Positions 24,922 through 33,368 of a stretch of DNA of 64,000 nucleotides are shown in pieces. Source of the stretch: CBDDKU01 sp965230375 (lineage in GTDB: Bacteria; Bacteroidota; Bacteroidia; Flavobacteriales_D; Cryomorphaceae); assembly GCA_965230375.1 (NCBI GenBank), contig CBDDKU010000007.1, positions 62,001-126,000 of the forward strand, in the 5' to 3' direction. Made by a program: the position numbers and the translations under genes. The stretch's first letter is position 1. The number at the start of each line of letters is the position of its first letter. The notes below the pieces were generated by a model. The model did no database searches and had not been told where the DNA came from. It was given only the letters and a program-made list of their open reading frames with translations.

Positions 24922-27768
24922 ATGAAGAAATTTCTGAAAATAATTGGAATCATTCTCGTTCTGCTCATTGCAGCTGTTATCATTTTGCCAATAGCATTCA
25001 AAGGAAAGATCATTGACCTTATAAAGACGGAAGCAAATAATCAATTGACGGCGAAGCTCGATTTTGAAGATGTCTCGCTATCGCTGATATCAAACTTTCC
25101 TGACTTTACCCTGGAGATAGAAGGTCTTTACATCGAGGGCGTGGAAGAGTTTAAAGGAGTTATACTTATAGATGTGAATGAGTTGGGTGCTACGCTCGAT
25201 TTTATGAGCGTTGTTTCGGGTGATGAGATTGTGATCAAAAACGTTTGGGTCAACAGCCCTGAAATTGATGTTCGAGTTCTTAAAGATGGAACTGCGAACT
25301 ACGATATCACCAAAGAGTCTGAAGAATCTGAGCCTGAAGCTACGAGTGAATCAACAGAAAGCGCTCCACTATCATTGGCCATTGAGCGCTATTCAATTAC
25401 CAAAGGAAAGCTAATTTATGACGATCATTCTCTTGCCACAAAGCTCGTGATAGAAGGGCTCAATCACGAAGGAAGCGGTGCCTACAGTGGTGACCTTTTT
25501 AACCTTTCTACCAAGACGATTATCGAAGCACTTTCAGTGGACTACGAAGGAATAGCCTATTTGAACAAGTCGAAGATCGATTGGAAAGCCGATTTAGCGA
25601 TGGATCTGGAAGCTTCTAAATACTCATTTCTCGAAAATGAACTTTACTTGAATGATCTCGGTCTACATTTTGAAGGTTGGCTGGCCATGCCTAGTGAAGA
25701 CATTGATATGGATATCAACTTCAATATGCTCAAGGCCGATCTAAAATCTATCTTGTCGCTTGTTCCAGCCGTTTATGCATCTGATATGGAAGGTCTGGAA
25801 TCTACAGGTGAAGTGGAATTTGGTGGATTTGTTAAAGGAAAATACAATGATGAATCGATGCCGGGTTATGCTATTGATCTTATGGTTGGAAATGGTCGCG
25901 TTCATTACACAGATCTCCCAGGGTCTATTAAAAACATCGCCATCGACGCTCATGTAAACAGCCCAGAAGGAAATGATATGGACGCGTTGGCCGTGATGGT
26001 TAATAAATTCTATCTCGAATGGGCTACTCAAGCAGGAACGGCGAGTGTGATGGATGCATCACTTAAGTTGACTAACCCAATGACCAACCCAAATATCGAC
26101 ACGCGAATTGACGCTGATGTCGATTTCGGTAGTTTGAAGGAGGTCATACCAATGGAAGGCGATCTCAATATTGCAGGAACGATGTCTGCACACGCAAAAG
26201 TGAAAGGAACCCTAGATGATATATCAAATAATAAGCTAGCCAACTACAAAGCTGAAGGTAAAATTGGCCTTGATCAGTTTTCTTATGCAGACTCAGCTAT
26301 GTCGGTAACCATCCCAGCGGCGAGGGTTGAGTTGACGCCTTCAAAGCTTAATATCAATCAGTTTGATGTAGTCTACGATGACATTGATATGAGTCTGACG
26401 GGCTATATGGAAGACTACATCCTATATGCACTTGCAGACACCACTTTGCGTGGACGATTTGATTTTGAAGCCAACGAAGTCAACCTAAACAACTACATGA
26501 CTGAGACTGGTGAAGAGTCCTTTGATGCAGATGCTGCAGAAGCAGAAGATGTATCAGCTGATTCAGTTTCAACTGGTATATTCTTGATACCCGACAACCT
26601 TGATATCACTTTGAATGCGAAAGTAGATAAAGTGATATATGACAATGTTACCTTGGATGAACTGAGCGGAAACTTTGTTATCGCCAATGAAATTGCTCAA
26701 CTCAAAAATGTCAAGATGAAAGCTCTCGGCGGAAGCATTGGAATGTCGGGTTCTTACAACACGCAAGATCATTCAAAGCCATGGGCTGACTTCACTTACG
26801 ATATTCAAAATGTGGACGTGGGTCAGATGGTGAATACTTTTGCAACGGTTGAAAAAGTAGCACCCATTGCCAAGCAGGCTAGCGGATTGATTTCTTCAAA
26901 AATGGAATTTAAAACAAGCCTCGATAGCGCCATGAATCCCATTTATGATGAGATTGATGCGAGAGGAAGCCTAACATCGAAGGAAATTGTGATAGAAGGT
27001 GGAGAGTTTATGACAAAGCTGTCGAAGGAGCTCAAGTCTTCGGCTTTGGCGAAGCAAAAGATTAAGAACATCAATGTTGCTTACGTGATTGAAGATGGGA
27101 AGATTACCACGACTCCTTTTGATGTGAAAATGGACAACGATATCAGTGCGAATATCGGAGGCTACAGTACTTTCAATAATGAAATAGACTACTTGATGAA
27201 GATGAAAGTGCCGAGAAAGGCTCTAGGAGGTGAGTTTAATGAAATGGCAGAAAGCCTGCTTTCCTCGGCTAATGCATTTATCGGTGGCAATATGTCAATG
27301 GGTGAGTTTATAAACGTAGATGTTCGAGTTCATGGAGCATTGGATGACCCAAAAGTTTCTCCTTCTTTTGCCGGCATGGAAGAAGGTGAGTCTATCGGAG
27401 AAATGGTTAAGGAAACGATAAACGATGCCATAGACAAGGAGAAGGAAGAGCTGGAGCGAAAGGCTCGCGAAGAAGCTGAAAAGCAAGCGGCAAAGATTTT
27501 AGCTGATGCTCAAAAACAAGCAGACGACCTGGTTAAGGAAGCCGAAAAGGCAGGAGATAAATTGCGTAAAGAAGCTGAAAAGCAAGCTAAAAAGTTGGTT
27601 GATGATGCCAGTAACCCAATTGCCGAGCAGGCCGCGAAAATTGGTGGAGAACAATTAAAGAAAGAAGCTGACAAGCAAGCTAAAAACCTGGTAGCCGAAG
27701 CCCAAAAGCAAGCTGAAGCCATCATGGCTGAAGCTCGAAAGCAAGCTGAGAGAATAAAGAACGAATAG
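24922..27768 (+). CDS. AsmA-family envelope protein with C-terminal coiled coil
   Basis: The 948-residue protein has one N-terminal membrane segment (about 5-27) and then a long AsmA-like body whose NFPDFTLEIEGLYI opening is typical of the Bacteroidota branch. AsmA-type proteins span the periplasm and are implicated in lipid movement or outer-membrane biogenesis. A Glu/Ser-rich spacer lies near 130-150. The last ~110 residues are an unusual Ala/Lys/Glu/Gln-rich helix with repeated EAEKQAKKL-like heptads, probably a coiled coil, which ordinary AsmA proteins lack. The stop codon lies inside the purine-rich sequence 3 bases before the next ATG, so the PorE-like gene is probably translated by coupling. 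Confidence 0.82.
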   Translation: MKKFLKIIGIILVLLIAAVIILPIAFKGKIIDLIKTEANNQLTAKLDFEDVSLSLISNFPDFTLEIEGLYIEGVEEFKGVILIDVNELGATLDFMSVVSGDEIVIKNVWVNSPEIDVRVLKDGTANYDITKESEESEPEATSESTESAPLSLAIERYSITKGKLIYDDHSLATKLVIEGLNHEGSGAYSGDLFNLSTKTIIEALSVDYEGIAYLNKSKIDWKADLAMDLEASKYSFLENELYLNDLGLHFEGWLAMPSEDIDMDINFNMLKADLKSILSLVPAVYASDMEGLESTGEVEFGGFVKGKYNDESMPGYAIDLMVGNGRVHYTDLPGSIKNIAIDAHVNSPEGNDMDALAVMVNKFYLEWATQAGTASVMDASLKLTNPMTNPNIDTRIDADVDFGSLKEVIPMEGDLNIAGTMSAHAKVKGTLDDISNNKLANYKAEGKIGLDQFSYADSAMSVTIPAARVELTPSKLNINQFDVVYDDIDMSLTGYMEDYILYALADTTLRGRFDFEANEVNLNNYMTETGEESFDADAAEAEDVSADSVSTGIFLIPDNLDITLNAKVDKVIYDNVTLDELSGNFVIANEIAQLKNVKMKALGGSIGMSGSYNTQDHSKPWADFTYDIQNVDVGQMVNTFATVEKVAPIAKQASGLISSKMEFKTSLDSAMNPIYDEIDARGSLTSKEIVIEGGEFMTKLSKELKSSALAKQKIKNINVAYVIEDGKITTTPFDVKMDNDISANIGGYSTFNNEIDYLMKMKVPRKALGGEFNEMAESLLSSANAFIGGNMSMGEFINVDVRVHGALDDPKVSPSFAGMEEGESIGEMVKETINDAIDKEKEELERKAREEAEKQAAKILADAQKQADDLVKEAEKAGDKLRKEAEKQAKKLVDDASNPIAEQAAKIGGEQLKKEADKQAKNLVAEAQKQAEAIMAEARKQAERIKNE

Positions 27769-27771
27769 GAG

Positions 27772-29802
27772 ATGAGGAAAATTGGTTTTAAACTGGCTTT
27801 GCTGGCGATAGGCTGGCTAAGTGTTTCGAGCCTACAAGCCCAAAACTGTGAACCTTCAGAAAATAAGAAGGCCATCAAGTTATTAGACAAAGCCACATCA
27901 TCAAGTTCGATGGAACTTGGCGAAAGGCGAGTACTACTCAAAGATGCACTCGAAGTGGATGAGAATTGTCTGGAGTGTAGATTTGCTTTGGCTCGTTTGG
28001 AATATCAAATGGCCTCAGAGCAAAATAGATCTTATGACCCAAGCTTAGCTAATTTTCAGGGAGTTATAGATCAGTGCCCGACCTACCATGCTGATGCCTA
28101 TTACTACTCTGGGATCATTCACTACGGAAATCAAGATTACAACGAAGCTCAAAAAGCACTTGAAGCATTTATCACCTTTGACCCTGAACTTGGATCCATT
28201 TCAAGGGATAATGAGCGGAAGATAGAAGATGTCGAGTCCATTTTACCTGAAGTTTCATTCTATGCCAATTTCTACGATAACCCCGTCGCTTACTCACCTG
28301 TTCGACAAGATGGGGTGTCTGGCAATGGTGATGAGTACTTGCCTATGCTTTCACCAGACAATGAATACATTTTCTTCACCCGCAAAGAAAGTGTGAAGGC
28401 TAAGGGTGACTTGTACTCCAGAGAAGTGGAGAACTTCATGCGGGGATCCCTGAATAAGAGTAACAACAACTATGAAACACCAAAACCCTTAGAGCCTCCG
28501 TTCAACGTCGGCGACAACTACGGTGGGGTCAGCATTTCATTGGATAATCGCGAGATGTTTATTACAGTCTGCAAACCTGTAGGAGGTAATCGGAAGAATT
28601 GTGATATCTACCGATCGGTCTATGAATACTATACCGATGAAACAGGTAATCAGAAAATGCGTTGGAGCGGGCTGGAGAATCTTGGGCCAAATGTCAATTC
28701 TGATGGTTGGGAAGCGCAACCAACACTCTCGGCAGATGGAAATACGCTCTATTTCGCTACATCCCGTGAAGAGTCAATCCAAGATGAAAATGGAAATTAT
28801 ACGATAGATATTTACTCAACTACTCGTCAACCAGATGGCTCGTGGTCCAAAGCCGTTGGGCTGGGAAACCCGATTAATACGGATGGGAATGATAAGAGTC
28901 CTTTTCTACACGTAGATAGTCGAACGATGTATTTTTCGAGCAATGGGCACCTTGGAGCTGGTGGATACGATATATTTTTCTGTAAGCAGAATGAAGATGG
29001 AACATGGAGTGAACCTAAAAACATTGGATACCCTATCAATTCGCCACAAGACGAACACGGTCTCATAGTCAGCACAGATGGAGCCCGAGCTTTTTTCGCT
29101 TCTTCCAATATTCAATCGTCCAGAGGGTTAGATATTTATGCATTTGAGCTTCCACAAAAAGCAAAACCAGAGAAAGTACTCTTGCTGAAAGGTGATGCTA
29201 CGAACGAAAAAGGAGATGTGATTAAAGGTGCACGTATCGAATTGAAATACGCCAAGTCAAAAGAGATCGAAGAGATTGAAGTCGATAAAGTGGATGGGTC
29301 TTATGCAGCTGTAGTTAACTTGCGTCCAGACGAGGAAGTCATGATGTCGGTAAAGAGCGATGAAGAAGAGCTTGCTTTTAATACACGTATGTTTACCATC
29401 GCAGATACGGTAAATACCGTTCAGGACCTCGATATGGAAGTGGAAAATGTGAAAGAAGGAAAGACGTATCGAATTAATGATATTCGTTTTCCAACTGGAT
29501 CGGCTGATATAGATGAATCCTCCAAGCAAGTATTGCTCGAGTTTGCCGATTATTTAAATGAGAATAAGTCTTTGGCAATCGAGATCGGGGGGCATACGGA
29601 TGATGTAGGGAATGCGGATAGCAATTTGGCTTTAAGTACAGAGAGAGCTTTCAAAGTATTCGGATTCCTTCAAGAAGCTGGAGTAAGTGGAAGCCGGATG
29701 ACCTATAAGGGATATGGACAAACTAAACCGGTAGTTCCGAATTCTTCAGAGGAGAATAGAGCAAAGAACAGAAGAACTGAGTTTAAAATAAACAGGCTCT
29801 AA
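27772..29802 (+). CDS. PorE-like OmpA/TPR/PD40 envelope protein
   Basis: The 676-residue protein has a signal peptide (1-23, ending LQAQ), TPR-like helices (~30-130), PD40-type propeller blades (~170-450; e.g. LSPDNEYIFFTR, PTLSADGNTLYFATS), a carboxypeptidase-regulatory-like beta domain (~465-560) and an OmpA C-terminal domain (~565-676) with GGHTDDVGNADSN and NLALSTERA. This order and length match PorE of the Porphyromonas T9SS, which links the secretion machine to peptidoglycan. Paralogues of this architecture are common in Bacteroidota, so porE is likely but not proven. T9SS substrates lie on both sides (1-21047 and 30526-33270). The gene is coupled to the upstream AsmA-like gene. Confidence 0.83.
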   Translation: MRKIGFKLALLAIGWLSVSSLQAQNCEPSENKKAIKLLDKATSSSSMELGERRVLLKDALEVDENCLECRFALARLEYQMASEQNRSYDPSLANFQGVIDQCPTYHADAYYYSGIIHYGNQDYNEAQKALEAFITFDPELGSISRDNERKIEDVESILPEVSFYANFYDNPVAYSPVRQDGVSGNGDEYLPMLSPDNEYIFFTRKESVKAKGDLYSREVENFMRGSLNKSNNNYETPKPLEPPFNVGDNYGGVSISLDNREMFITVCKPVGGNRKNCDIYRSVYEYYTDETGNQKMRWSGLENLGPNVNSDGWEAQPTLSADGNTLYFATSREESIQDENGNYTIDIYSTTRQPDGSWSKAVGLGNPINTDGNDKSPFLHVDSRTMYFSSNGHLGAGGYDIFFCKQNEDGTWSEPKNIGYPINSPQDEHGLIVSTDGARAFFASSNIQSSRGLDIYAFELPQKAKPEKVLLLKGDATNEKGDVIKGARIELKYAKSKEIEEIEVDKVDGSYAAVVNLRPDEEVMMSVKSDEEELAFNTRMFTIADTVNTVQDLDMEVENVKEGKTYRINDIRFPTGSADIDESSKQVLLEFADYLNENKSLAIEIGGHTDDVGNADSNLALSTERAFKVFGFLQEAGVSGSRMTYKGYGQTKPVVPNSSEENRAKNRRTEFKINRL

Positions 29803-29817
29803 TCTGGCTTATTGCAT

Positions 29818-29825
29818 TACATTTG
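29818..29825 (+). promoter_or_regulatory. Possible -7 box (TACATTTG) of the DUF4920 gene
   Basis: A perfect TAnnTTTG match lies 19 bases before the chosen ATG. No TTG is present at the usual distance upstream, so support is partial. Confidence 0.4.
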
Positions 29826-29844
29826 CGGAAAACATCAGACCATC

Positions 29845-30354
29845 ATGAGAAAAACCTTTTTTTCAATTATTGCCGCAGCAGGACTGATCGCTTGCGGACA
29901 AACCGAAGAAAAAGCAGTTGAAGCTCAAGAAGAGCCAGCTGAAGAAGTAGTAGCTGCGAGTATGTATTTCTACGGAGATACGATTACAGAAGAGAATGCC
30001 ATGACCGTTGAACAGTTTCAATCGGCAATGGACGGAAAAGATAGCCTTTCTGTAAAGTTAACCGCCAACATCAACGAAACATGCCAAGTTAAAGGTTGCT
30101 GGATGACCCTTGATATGGGTGAAGGAGAAGAGATGCGCGTTAAATTTAAAGATTACGGCTTCTTTGTACCTACAGAAGGAGTTGAAGGTAAAACGACAAT
30201 TATTGAAGGATACGCATTCACAGACACTGTTTCAGTAGAAATGTTGCAACATTTAGCTGAAGACGGTGGAGCGAGTCCTGAAGAAATATTGGCGATCACT
30301 GAGCCGGAAATCGGCGTAAACTTTGAAGCTACAGGTGTGATTATCAAAGAGTAA
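29845..30354 (+). CDS. DUF4920 lipoprotein
   Basis: From the ATG at 29845 the product has 169 residues: MRKTFFSIIAAAGLIAC, a lipoprotein signal with the lipobox LIAC and the acylated Cys at 17, then an acidic linker and a compact domain. The domain carries CQVKGCWMTL, the hallmark Cys-x4-Cys-Trp-Met of DUF4920, a family of unknown role whose paired cysteines suggest metal or redox binding. An in-frame upstream start at 29812 would put 11 polar residues before the signal and is rejected. It probably has its own promoter and ends at a strong terminator. Confidence 0.85.
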   Translation: MRKTFFSIIAAAGLIACGQTEEKAVEAQEEPAEEVVAASMYFYGDTITEENAMTVEQFQSAMDGKDSLSVKLTANINETCQVKGCWMTLDMGEGEEMRVKFKDYGFFVPTEGVEGKTTIIEGYAFTDTVSVEMLQHLAEDGGASPEEILAITEPEIGVNFEATGVIIKE

Positions 30355-30376
30355 AACGCGCTCTATCAATATATTA

Positions 30377-30406
30377 AATCCCTGCCTTCTGGCGGGGATT
30401 TTTTTT
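30377..30406 (+). terminator. Rho-independent terminator
   Basis: AATCCCTGCC pairs with GGCGGGGATT around TTCT (one G:T pair) and is followed by a T run. It lies about 22 bases after the DUF4920 stop. Confidence 0.88.
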
Positions 30407-30465
30407 GATTATAAGTTCTTCTTGTTCAGTCTTATTGCCCTAGCTTTAGTGTACTCGACAAATCC

Positions 30466-30497
30466 TTGTAATTCATCTATGAAAATCGTTAAATTTG
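30466..30497 (+). promoter_or_regulatory. Bacteroidota promoter TTG-N21-TAAATTTG
   Basis: TTG at 30466-30468 and TAAATTTG at 30490-30497 are 21 bases apart, within the usual range for the primary sigma factor of this phylum. The box ends 28 bases before the ATG at 30526. Confidence 0.6.
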
Positions 30498-30525
30498 GCA
30501 TGAATAGAACTAATCCGCAATCAAT

Positions 30526-33270
30526 ATGAAACAACGTTTTACGCTGCTATCTCTGTGCTCGATGCTTTTTATGCTTATCTCTTTAAGCACCAGTGCACAA
30601 TCAGGAAATAATTGTAATAATGCCATCCCACTTACTGTGAATGTGAACGAATGTTCATTTACACAAGTAACTAATGAAGGTCTGACAAATAGTGGTCAAT
30701 CACCACTAACATGTACAGGTTTTGCAGGTGGTGACCTTTGGCTTTCAATAGTCGTTCCTCCATCTGGAGAAGTGACAGTCTCAGCACAAATTATAATCGG
30801 AACGACTAATTTGTTGATGAATATGAACATGGCAGCTTATTCAGGAAGCTGCGGCGGATTAACTCAAATAGATTGTGATGAAGATAGTGGCCCGGGAAGC
30901 TATCCGGCTTTGACACTTTCTGGTTTAACACCAGGTGAAACCATCTATCTCCAATTCTGGGATCTTGGAAACAACCAGCAGTCACCATTCAATGTATGTG
31001 CGAATGGAACACCGGTATGTACGTCGCCAACAGCAACTTTTACAGCTAACTGTGCTGGAAATAATGAATATGAAGTTGACGTAAACATTACGAACCTTGG
31101 AGATGCGACTGAAGTTGCCATCTCGGATGAGAATGGTGCTTTTGTTTCCGGTATAACGACTACCGGTGTTTATACCGTTGGTCCATTTGATTTGGGTGAA
31201 GAAGTGACTTTAACTGTTGAACATGCCGAAGACATGTCTTGTAATGTTTCTGAGACATTGAGCGATATCGGTTTAGCATGTGAGAATGTATTGACTTGCG
31301 GATCTCCTTTGGCTCAATCATATTGCTACGGTAATAATGAAAGCTTTGGATTCTTGTATACTTCGCCGTCACTTAGCGATGTGACGATTACATTTAGCGA
31401 CGGTCTTATTACACAGATTGGAGACGATCGTCTTCGAATCAGAAACGGAAGTAACGCATCAGCTCCGGTAATTTATGATAGCAATAACCAACCGAACAAT
31501 CCAGACCAGGAAGTTGATCTAACGGGTCTTGTTCGTGTTGCTGATTCAGGTTCTATGTTTGTTCAAATCACTAGTGATTTGGGTGGTTCATGTCAAGACG
31601 GGAGCCTCGGCCTTGGAGGTGGATGGAACTGGACTGTTGACTGTTCTACAGATGGAGGTTACTGCATCGGAATACCAGAATTGTATTCAGAAGTGACATT
31701 CGAAGAGTCGAGTGTTGAATTTGATCTGGATGAAGCAGGTTACTCAGGACTTGCACAATGTGATGGACCTGGCGACAACCCAGATATGTTCTTCAAATTT
31801 ACAGCAGAGGGATCTGTAACTTACTTCCAAGTGGAAGCTTCGGGAGATTTTGATCCAGTAATTGAAATATTTGATGCTTGCGGTGGAGCGCAATTGGCTT
31901 GTGTTAATGAAGCTGGCCCCGGACAAGACGAATTAACATGGCTTACTGGTCTGACAGTAGGTCAGGAATACGCATATCGTGTATTTAATGCTGGTAGCGG
32001 AAACCCAGTTTCCTCTGTGTTTATGACTGGTGTTCGCCACATCCCACAAGTTCAACTCAGAACTTTCGACTGTGGAGCGACTGACTTGATCGCCAACAGT
32101 ATTATACGATCTAATTGGCCAGTTCCCAATACGATGGTAGATGGTTTTGTATTTGAGTTTACTGAACTGGAAGCACCTTTCAATGTGTACGAAGTTCCAT
32201 CTCCAAACGGTGCCAACCCACAGTTTAGAATGTACTGGTTTACAAACTTTGAATACGGTAGATCTTATAGCGTTCGAACCAAGGTGAGAATGTACGAAGG
32301 TCCAAATGAAGGTGACTATGGGCCTGCATGTACCATTTCGATGGCTGATGAGCCTATTTCAGCACTTCAGCCGCAATATGAAGATGGATTCTTCCAATTC
32401 TGTAACATTATCAAAGCATTACCTATCGCTCAAGCTTCAAACTACCGATGGGTATTCGATGATGGAGTTGAAACACTTGAGTACAATTCGAATAGCTCAA
32501 ATTACTTCTGTTCTTTGCAAAATGTAGACGGATTGCAAATGGCTACTTCTTACACAGTTGAAGTATTTGTAACTTCTCAAGGAACAGAAAGTACAACGAG
32601 TATTCCTCGCACTATAAACACGTTGAATTCAGTGCCAAACACCGAATTGAATGAGAATTTCATCGCTTGCGGGTCTACTGTGCCGATTACTTCAAATACC
32701 CAAGCGTTTAATGTTTGTGCGGCTGACTACTACACATTTAGGTTTACAAATACGACAACGATGGAGCAGATCGAGAAAGTACGACCAAATCGAGTAATCG
32801 TATTCAGCCAGGTGAATGGCCTTCAAGAAGGACAGACATATGACGTGGATGTAAAGGCTTTCGCTGGTGGATTGGATGGCGATTATTCAACAGCTTGTAC
32901 AATAAGCTTTGCTGAGCCACCTGGATTCGCTGAAAATGATGACGAAATTGTTGGCTTCACCGAAGAGACCGAGAATTCTGATGTAAATGACGAGCTTCTT
33001 GTTAGGTCAGCATTGAATGTCTACCCGAACCCAATTACAGATGGAGAAACACTTATTACAATCACAGACCTAGAAACATCGCAGCAAGACGTTGTGATCC
33101 GAGTAATGGACTTGAGCGGGCGCGTAGTTGCTACCGAGCGTTTTGGTAACATGGGATCAGAATTTAATGCTGTTCTTCGCCTTGAAGACAAAGTGTCGAC
33201 AGGTGTTTATATCCTATCGGCTACGGTTGATGGTGAAGTGATTGAAACAACGAAACTTATCGTAGAATAA
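30526..33270 (+). CDS. T9SS-secreted protein with CUB-like and Fn3-like regions
   Basis: The 914-residue product starts with a signal peptide (1-24, ending STSAQ). Residues ~25-165 and ~385-500 resemble each other: both are Cys-containing beta domains with DLWLSIVVP- or DMFFKFTAEG-type strands as found in Bacteroidota pre-peptidase-like domains. Between them, about 260-375, is a CUB-like segment (CGSPLAQSYCYGNNESF). The central 500-800 region has repeated 'F.CG....I......Y.F.F' units, each about 100 residues. The last ~80 residues are a T9SS sorting domain (LNVYPNPITDG ... GVYILSATVDG). No catalytic motif is visible; the specific function is unknown. It is monocistronic, with its own promoter and terminator. 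Confidence 0.87.
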   Translation: MKQRFTLLSLCSMLFMLISLSTSAQSGNNCNNAIPLTVNVNECSFTQVTNEGLTNSGQSPLTCTGFAGGDLWLSIVVPPSGEVTVSAQIIIGTTNLLMNMNMAAYSGSCGGLTQIDCDEDSGPGSYPALTLSGLTPGETIYLQFWDLGNNQQSPFNVCANGTPVCTSPTATFTANCAGNNEYEVDVNITNLGDATEVAISDENGAFVSGITTTGVYTVGPFDLGEEVTLTVEHAEDMSCNVSETLSDIGLACENVLTCGSPLAQSYCYGNNESFGFLYTSPSLSDVTITFSDGLITQIGDDRLRIRNGSNASAPVIYDSNNQPNNPDQEVDLTGLVRVADSGSMFVQITSDLGGSCQDGSLGLGGGWNWTVDCSTDGGYCIGIPELYSEVTFEESSVEFDLDEAGYSGLAQCDGPGDNPDMFFKFTAEGSVTYFQVEASGDFDPVIEIFDACGGAQLACVNEAGPGQDELTWLTGLTVGQEYAYRVFNAGSGNPVSSVFMTGVRHIPQVQLRTFDCGATDLIANSIIRSNWPVPNTMVDGFVFEFTELEAPFNVYEVPSPNGANPQFRMYWFTNFEYGRSYSVRTKVRMYEGPNEGDYGPACTISMADEPISALQPQYEDGFFQFCNIIKALPIAQASNYRWVFDDGVETLEYNSNSSNYFCSLQNVDGLQMATSYTVEVFVTSQGTESTTSIPRTINTLNSVPNTELNENFIACGSTVPITSNTQAFNVCAADYYTFRFTNTTTMEQIEKVRPNRVIVFSQVNGLQEGQTYDVDVKAFAGGLDGDYSTACTISFAEPPGFAENDDEIVGFTEETENSDVNDELLVRSALNVYPNPITDGETLITITDLETSQQDVVIRVMDLSGRVVATERFGNMGSEFNAVLRLEDKVSTGVYILSATVDGEVIETTKLIVE

Positions 33271-33292
33271 AACCAATCAGTCTACACTGAAA

Positions 33293-33323
33293 AATCCCCG
33301 ACATTGGTCGGGGATTTTTTTTT
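33293..33323 (+). terminator. Rho-independent terminator
   Basis: AATCCCCGAC pairs perfectly with GTCGGGGATT around ATTG and is followed by nine T residues. The end of the T tract is shared with the -33 element of the next promoter. Confidence 0.92.
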
Positions 33324-33349
33324 GCTCGATTCGAATTTACATACATTTG
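33321..33349 (+). promoter_or_regulatory. Bacteroidota promoter TTTG-N17-TACATTTG
   Basis: TTTG at 33321-33324 and TACATTTG at 33342-33349 fit the phylum consensus, with 17 bases between them. The ATG at 33369 lies 19 bases past the box. The -33 element is the tail of the previous gene's terminator. Confidence 0.65.
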
Positions 33350-33368
33350 ATTCACCAATACGCAAGGA

